A stretch of DNA of 64,000 nt from Meghimatium bilineatum (lineage: Eukaryota > Mollusca > Gastropoda > Stylommatophora > Philomycidae), in contig CM067314.1 of assembly GCA_034231615.1 (NCBI GenBank), positions 10,887,740 through 10,951,739 on the forward strand, in the 5' to 3' direction. Positions 58,965 to 64,000 of this stretch are shown here, one piece after another; position 1 is the stretch's first letter; every line of letters starts with the position of its first letter. The notes below the pieces were generated by a model. It was not told the origin of the DNA. It saw nothing but the letters and a program-made list of their open reading frames with translations, and searched no databases. A program made the position numbers and the translations under genes.

Positions 58965-59680
58965 AACATTGGAACACCATGATTATGCTTAGGGGGAACT
59001 GATCATTTATGCAGGAACCACCATTTCAATTTTGTAATAGTACAACATTCCCATGTTCTTGTATACATTTTCTTTCAATTTTTTTAAAAAACAAATGCAT
59101 TATTTCTCATAATATGATGCTGTTTTCTTTTTGCAAATTCCAGTGATGAAAACTTTTTCTTTTCAATTTTTATAATTCCATATTTTTTAAAAATTTCTGT
59201 ACAAGCGAATTTTAATAGCTTTTCTTATGGTCACAATTTTGTTTTTATAATTTAAAAAAAAAGGATGTTTACATAATTTTTCTATCAATTGGATTCAGTT
59301 GGCTTTGTCATTTATATAGTATGGTTTGGATATGTAAACTGACATGATTCTCTCTCAGAAATGATCCTACAGAAAATAGTTGAAAATGGAAAGAGCTGAA
59401 GACAGAAAATTATGGATAGACACACAAAAATGTCATAATTTTTCTATTCTTGTCTGATTGATTGTTGATCAGGAACCAAGCGTCACTGCATAATGGGCAT
59501 TCCCATAAATGTTCTGCTTGCCACTTCATCGCCTTCTAAAAGTATTCTATTCTTATCTTCACTGGATGACTCATGTTTTGTTCATACATCTGACCCTGAA
59601 GGTTTATTGATGCTTCTAAAAGTAATGAGCTGAAATTTGATTTAGTTGGCATGGTAATTTATGTTGTATAGTTATGCCAT
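58965..59680. other. AT-rich intergenic DNA
   Basis: A/T runs dominate. Around 59455-59530 there is a scrap (gggcattcccataaatgttc) shared with 25435-25465. No gene is seen. Confidence 0.5.
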
Positions 59681-59684
59681 TTTC

Positions 59685-59905
59685 TGCGAGGTGCAAAGAA
59701 TACCAGCATGACCTGTCACGCATGTCATAAAAAATGATTGAGGTTTGAGGTTGTGTTGAATGTCTCATCACATTTGTCCAAAAACCATGCTGAAGTCGAA
59801 TGTGTTAGATCTAAAGGTGAATAAATATCAGCTGTAAGCCACAACACATTCATTTTCTCTAGACTACATGCTAGTGAGAAGAAGGAGAATCTACACAAGA
59901 AAAAT
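59685..59905 (+). mobile_element. SINE family A, degraded
   Basis: Contains gcgaggtgcaaagaatacca, cacgcatgtcataaaaaatg, catgctgaagtcgaatgtgt and actacatgctagtgagaaga. Confidence 0.65.
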
Positions 59906-59957
59906 TGTGCTGTTAGAAAAGAGCAGAAATTAAATTCATTTGCCATGAATTCTTCCA

Positions 59958-60205
59958 AGTTCATTCTGAAACTCCTACAACTTAGCAGGATCTAATCCGA
60001 GGAATGGTTTCATGGTTTACAGCTTTGCTGCGACACCTGCGCCTTTTGGCCTACACATCCGGCCTCAGCATGGCTTCTGGGTCACTTTGACCCTATATGG
60101 GGTGGGATAGCCATCTTCACAATCTTCTTAGTCGCCTCTTATGACATGCATACATGGTATACGTGTTGCTATTCTTTGTTCCCCTTTCGGGCTCCTGCAA
60201 CACGC
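59958..60205 (-). mobile_element. SINE family A copy
   Basis: Reads agttcattctgaaactccta, gtttcatggtttacagcttt, gcgccttttggcctacacat, cctatatggggtgggatagc and ttccCctttcgggctcctgc-like end with acacg. It is opposite in orientation to the copy 50 bp upstream. Confidence 0.8.
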
Positions 60206-60409
60206 AGGCACCATTGTCAATTATATTATTGTACAGAAGAGTTTGGCACACTACGCCTGCCTCTACCAAACAAAAGAAAGGTGATTCATAAAGCCCTTCG
60301 GGTCCACAATTATAGTTACCTCCTTTGCCGTTAATAGTCTCTTGTGCATTACAGTTGGATGTGTCTTTTTCCAATCTTTTTTTATTTGGGTATTAGGTCT
60401 ATTTATTAT

Positions 60410-60720
60410 TCTCTTCGCACACCGGACACGTCCATAGGTGTTCCGATCTCCACTTCAGTAAATCTCTCAGGGTATAATGGCTGATGTTTCCGGTTCTATG
60501 TTGGTTCACTGTTATTTTTGAAATCTTTGTTGGGGGGTTCTCTGCGGGCCATGCCCATCCTCACTCCCAATTCTCGCATTCTCAATACTGACTCATGCTC
60601 ATTTATCTCAAAGTCCTCTGATCGTGAGGACTCACAAATTGCAATGGTTATATCTGCTCAGTCCATAGGCTGACCGTCTGTTGTGGTGACGAGATTAGTT
60701 TTCATATTGATGCCCACATT
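60410..60720 (-). pseudogene. LINE RNase H C-terminal fragment
   Basis: Same block as 19270-19560: a ccggacacgtccataggtgt start and, on the minus strand, SEDFEINEHESVLRMRELGV-like wording. It contains an internal insertion relative to the other copy. Confidence 0.7.
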
Positions 60721-61117
60721 TTAGCTCTAATGACTCTGCCAATTCCCTACATTGCCCAGGGCAGAACATGTTATATTGGGCAGAAACCAGAACTCTCCAG
60801 TCAAGCGATGTGATGCTACTGTGTGTAATTCTTGTATGTTGTGGAGACCCATAGATACCCTATGGCATTTCTATAGATATTTGTTAACCATCAATATTTA
60901 TATTGATGGTTGTTCGGGGGTGTCTTTTGGTCTTCCTATTTTTATTTTACAATGTGGTACCCATTTGAATGCTTGTAGTGGCAGTTTTCATTCATTCTAA
61001 GTACATGTCTAAGTTCATCGTATTCTTGTTGTAGAAACATATTTACTGTTTGGTGTCTCCTTCTTACTTGCATGTTTTAATTGAATTCTTCCCAACCAAT
61101 AGTTAAGTACAAAAATA

Positions 61118-61203
61118 TAGAATAAATATAATTGGGGATTATGAAGTGTTGTTATATAGGGAAAGTTGTTATAAAAGGATGCGCTATAGAGATTTCACTG
61201 TAT
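61118..61203 (-). mobile_element. End of a pogo/Tigger-like or similar element
   Basis: The minus strand begins cagtgaaatctctatagcgc and ends aatccccaattatatttatt, matching the edges of the minisatellite locus at 38893-39195. A CAGTGxAAxCTCTATA start is typical of pogo/Tigger termini. The other end was not found. Confidence 0.45.
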
Positions 61204-61209
61204 AATTTT

Positions 61210-61262
61210 GTGCATGTGTTGTGGTTTACAGCTTCGCTGCTCTATCTGCGCTTTTTGGCACT
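61210..61262 (-). mobile_element. SINE family A scrap
   Basis: Reads gttgtggtttacagcttcgc and tgctctatctgcgctttttg, the centre of reversed family A. Confidence 0.6.
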
Positions 61263-61369
61263 GTAGTGTTGCATTAAGTGTCAATTTGAACTTTGTGATG
61301 TGGTAGTCCAATACCCAACCTACCTCAGTCATCTCTTACAACTTAATTACCAGTAACATGTTACAGACC

Positions 61370-61570
61370 AATTTCGACTAAACTAAGTGTTGAGACTTTG
61401 CTGACCAACAATCCAGAGTGTACTTATCCGCTATTACTGAGGATGGGCGCACATTTTTTAGACAGACATCATCATTTTTTTAAAATCTGTATAAAATTAA
61501 GAGTCTTGAAACTTTCTATGTTTAGTAATGAATGTTTTCACTTTCTGAATAAATTTGACAAGTCCCATAG
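61370..61570 (+). repeat. Dispersed repeat D, copy 2
   Basis: Same series as 58262-58450: gctgaccaacaatccagagt, aaatctgtataaaattaaga and ctgaataaatttgacaagtc. Confidence 0.65.
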
Positions 61571-61669
61571 TTAGTTAAAGTGAAAAATCCTACTATTAAA
61601 ATGCTAGGCTTAGATTTACATTACTTTCTATAGATGATACAATCTCACCTTTGAAAACTCTGATGTAAC

Positions 61670-61860
61670 CATGTATAACACTTTACTGATCAATGTCAAC
61701 ACTCATCGAGTTTCTGTTATAGAACCCAGGTGACCACTTTTGACGATCGGCAAAGCTGCTATGATAGATCAGAAATACAGCAATACCTTTGGCGATAATG
61801 TCACTGAAAATAGCATTTCTGGGAAAGTACGTTGTTTAAAAATGGTGGCACATGTGGAAT
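61670..61860 (+). repeat. Inverted repeat, left part
   Basis: Contains ctgggaaagtacgttgttta and aaaaatggtggcac, whose reverse complement lies at 62206-62245 (caacgtactttcccgtgc). It also carries tgatagatcagaaatacagc. Confidence 0.65.
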
Positions 61861-61974
61861 ACCGATAAAGACATAGATGAGTTATTATCTTGAGAAATAC
61901 CAGAGATTTTGAAGGTATTTTTTTTTGTATGATATATGAGAGTAATGTAAATCTAGGCCTAACATTATAAGTAG

Positions 61975-62345
61975 CATTTTGTACTTGACATAATTCTAGG
62001 GCTTTCAAATTCATTCAGAAGTTGCAAATAGTCGTTACAAAACATAGAAAGGCTGACTCACGATAGATCGATTTTTATATGGATATTTAAAGACTGATGT
62101 CCAGTGTGTTAAATTTTGCATGCTCCTTCAGTAATGGCAGATAAGTACGGTCTGGGTTGCTGGTCAGTAAAGTGTTTAGATGTCGTGCCCCTACATTTTA
62201 TCACGGGCGCTGCCATTTTGAAACAACGTACTTTCCCGTGCAAGATATTTTTACTAACAGTATCGCAATGGTTACGTATTTCTGAAGTATTATAGCTGTA
62301 GCGATGATCACTGAAATTGGTCTGTAAAGTGTCAAGAGGTCACAT
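61975..62345 (-). repeat. Dispersed repeat D, inverted copy
   Basis: Read on the minus strand it runs cttgacactttacagaccaa, acgggaaagtacgttgtttc, ctttactgaccagcaaccca and atccatataaaaatcgatct. It combines the sequence of 61670-61860 with that of 61370-61570, so those two plus-strand parts belong to one element of about 370 bp or more. Confidence 0.65.
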
Positions 62346-62635
62346 TATTTCTTTTCTTTACTTCCTTTATGACAGGCTATGCGCAGGTGATTCGCTGTGC
62401 TGGTAATTTTTTCCTGAACTGTTATCATGATATTAAATACATTAATATTTTATTATCTGTATAAAAATTTAGTCCAGACTGACAAAATATGTAATAACAG
62501 AAATTGGCATATATATATATAGAGCAGCCAATTCAGGATATAAAGTAAAAGTCAAGTTAACCCATATCATTTAACTGCCATAGGGTTGTGAGATGTTAGC
62601 AATCTCATGTTTTATTGGATCTGCTATACGAGGGT
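62346..62635. other. Intergenic, unassigned
   Basis: AT-rich, nothing recognised. Confidence 0.4.
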
Positions 62636-62639
62636 GGTA

Positions 62640-62812
62640 ACCATCTCCTCTCCCTCGCAGTCTTTACTTCCCAGACTGATCCGGTACCTAATTACATCAG
62701 GGTCGACCCTAGAGCCGTTGCAGTCTAAAACAAATTTTCACCCCACCTGGAGAGTGAACCCAGGACCACTCATATGAGAAGCCAGTGGTCTAACCACTGC
62801 GCTACGTGGTTT
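62640..62812 (-). mobile_element. tRNA-derived SINE
   Basis: The minus strand begins ccacgtagcgcagtggttag, with the A box tagcgcagtgg. The B-box-like word gggttcactctcc lies 40-50 bp downstream. A non-tRNA body follows (caacggctctagggtcgacc, ggagatggttaccaccctcg). The head lacks a proper cloverleaf end, so it is a SINE and not a tRNA gene. Confidence 0.75.
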
Positions 62813-62819
62813 ATATATA

Positions 62820-64000
62820 ACATAAACAGTAAAGAATAAAAATTGTGGATTTTGAAGAGCTGAATGGGAAAATTTGTTACAAGATGGAATATGTGCTACA
62901 GATTCTACTGTACCAACATTTTTGTTTAATCATATGAAAGAATATGCAACCAATTCATCTGCCTAGGAGCATTAACTTTGGCAGCTCTAACTTGTGTCCA
63001 ATTTAAAACAAATATGTGACTCATTTGTGATAGAAATCAATGAGTCCTTCTTCAATGATCCAGCAACATTTGTGACCTCCTGTTCATCATTGTCCAGGGG
63101 ATTCTATGCCAGAATTTAACTCCTTCGGTTATCTTCGCACACACCAAAGATATGCAACAATTCTAAAACTTATCACCCTCGATGGATGGCTATTATTATT
63201 ATCTAATGGTTGCATGTGTGTGTGTGTGTGTGTTTACTTTGCTCATTATTTGTGTTCCATTTCTCTAGCCATCCAAAGAGATGGTGTGATGATGAATGGA
63301 TTCATGTTAATGTGGGAACATTTGGTAATTGGATTCATTTGATTTTATGTGATATCTTTTTAAAAAATGACACTGGTCTCTCTAGTTGTAATTTGGGTTG
63401 GCAATCTGTTTATATGCATCTGTCCTAATGTTCCCTGTAGCAAATTTGTTCTGCCATTTTGTCTTTATTTACTGTTTTTATGCTCAATTATATCACCAGA
63501 AGAGACCGACGGAGAAGACCACCTGATGTCAAGACTACATAGAGAGACAGAAAATCAGGTGGTTTGGACTCTTAACACTTTAACCAGATCCCCCTTAAAG
63601 TTGAAGCACATCGTTTCTGCTAGTAGACAACTGCAATCACTATGGTCGCTTTTTTTTACTTGTTTCTTTGTGATCAATATTACAGTTTTAGTTTGCGCTG
63701 GGTTAATACCTGACCGTGACCTTTGCGTAGGTCACAGCACGCTTTCTGTGTGTATAGTTACATTGTGGAAATATTATGTACTGATTTTTGATGAATTTCT
63801 CAAAATTTGCAGACTTCTGACCCCAAAAAAATGTTTGCATTGGAGATTGTTCATATGTACACCGATGATGACAGTTGTAGTTACAATGGAAATATGCAAG
63901 ATGTAAATTCAAGTAGGAAGCATGAGGATCAATTAAAATAATTCTTACAATTGACGGGAATTGAACCATGTTCATTCTAGCAGGACTGAATCGCTTTGCA
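62820..64000. other. Intergenic DNA at window end
   Basis: Contains a short (GT)n run at about 63212-63232 and a possible LINE post-RT scrap at 63495-63570 (agaccgacggagaagaccac, ggtggtttgg). No gene could be supported. Confidence 0.45.

Noticed and set aside
62739..62812. Functional tRNA gene on the minus strand
   Set aside because: A and B boxes are present, but the acceptor stem and anticodon arm do not close well and a SINE body follows directly.
63367..63906. 179-codon plus-strand frame near the window end
   Set aside because: The start is hydrophobic by composition. Part of it overlaps a possible LINE scrap, and no domain is visible.

Overview
This is a window of animal (metazoan) nuclear DNA. 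It has one large intron-rich protein gene on the + strand, and most of the rest is decayed transposable elements and minisatellites. I see no prokaryotic operons, rRNA or functional tRNA. The gene encodes Enhancer of polycomb (EPC1/EPC2/Epl1 family, a NuA4/TIP60 acetyltransferase subunit). I could assemble 15 coding exons from 13905 to 57424. All exon phases agree and the exons join to 856 codons plus a stop, close to the roughly 800-840 residues of vertebrate EPC proteins. The exon sequences resemble vertebrate EPC closely enough to suggest a slowly evolving invertebrate. A mollusc or other marine invertebrate is my guess, but the window alone does not prove it.

Layout. 1-7200: repeats, then a 5.66-kb Penelope-like retroelement (PLE) inserted into an older SINE. 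It has an intact reverse transcriptase/GIY-YIG frame, two 906-bp arms in inverted orientation and a 14-bp target duplication. 7200-13440: a (CT)n(AT)n microsatellite, several dead non-LTR retrotransposons and two SINEs with perfect target duplications. 13500-14110: probable EPC promoter region and exon 1, with two YY1-type motifs. 14058-57363: fourteen EPC introns holding LINE relics, many copies of two related SINE families (called A and B here), a hAT-type MITE, a Tc1 relic and eleven tandem-repeat arrays with unit lengths of 24 to 49 bp. 57425-64000: EPC 3' flank, SINEs, LINE 3' ends, a dispersed repeat present in inverted copies, and a tRNA-headed SINE.

How the parts relate. EPC is the only cellular gene I can support. 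Everything else is mobile or repetitive. SINE families A, B and C share a start resembling tgccgaagtcggatgtg and an end resembling gaacgc. A and B finish in GAA repeats, as does the RNase H-bearing LINE at 19900-21135, which makes that LINE family a candidate for their mobilisation. Family A and B names and repeat boundaries are my own, set by comparing copies inside this window.
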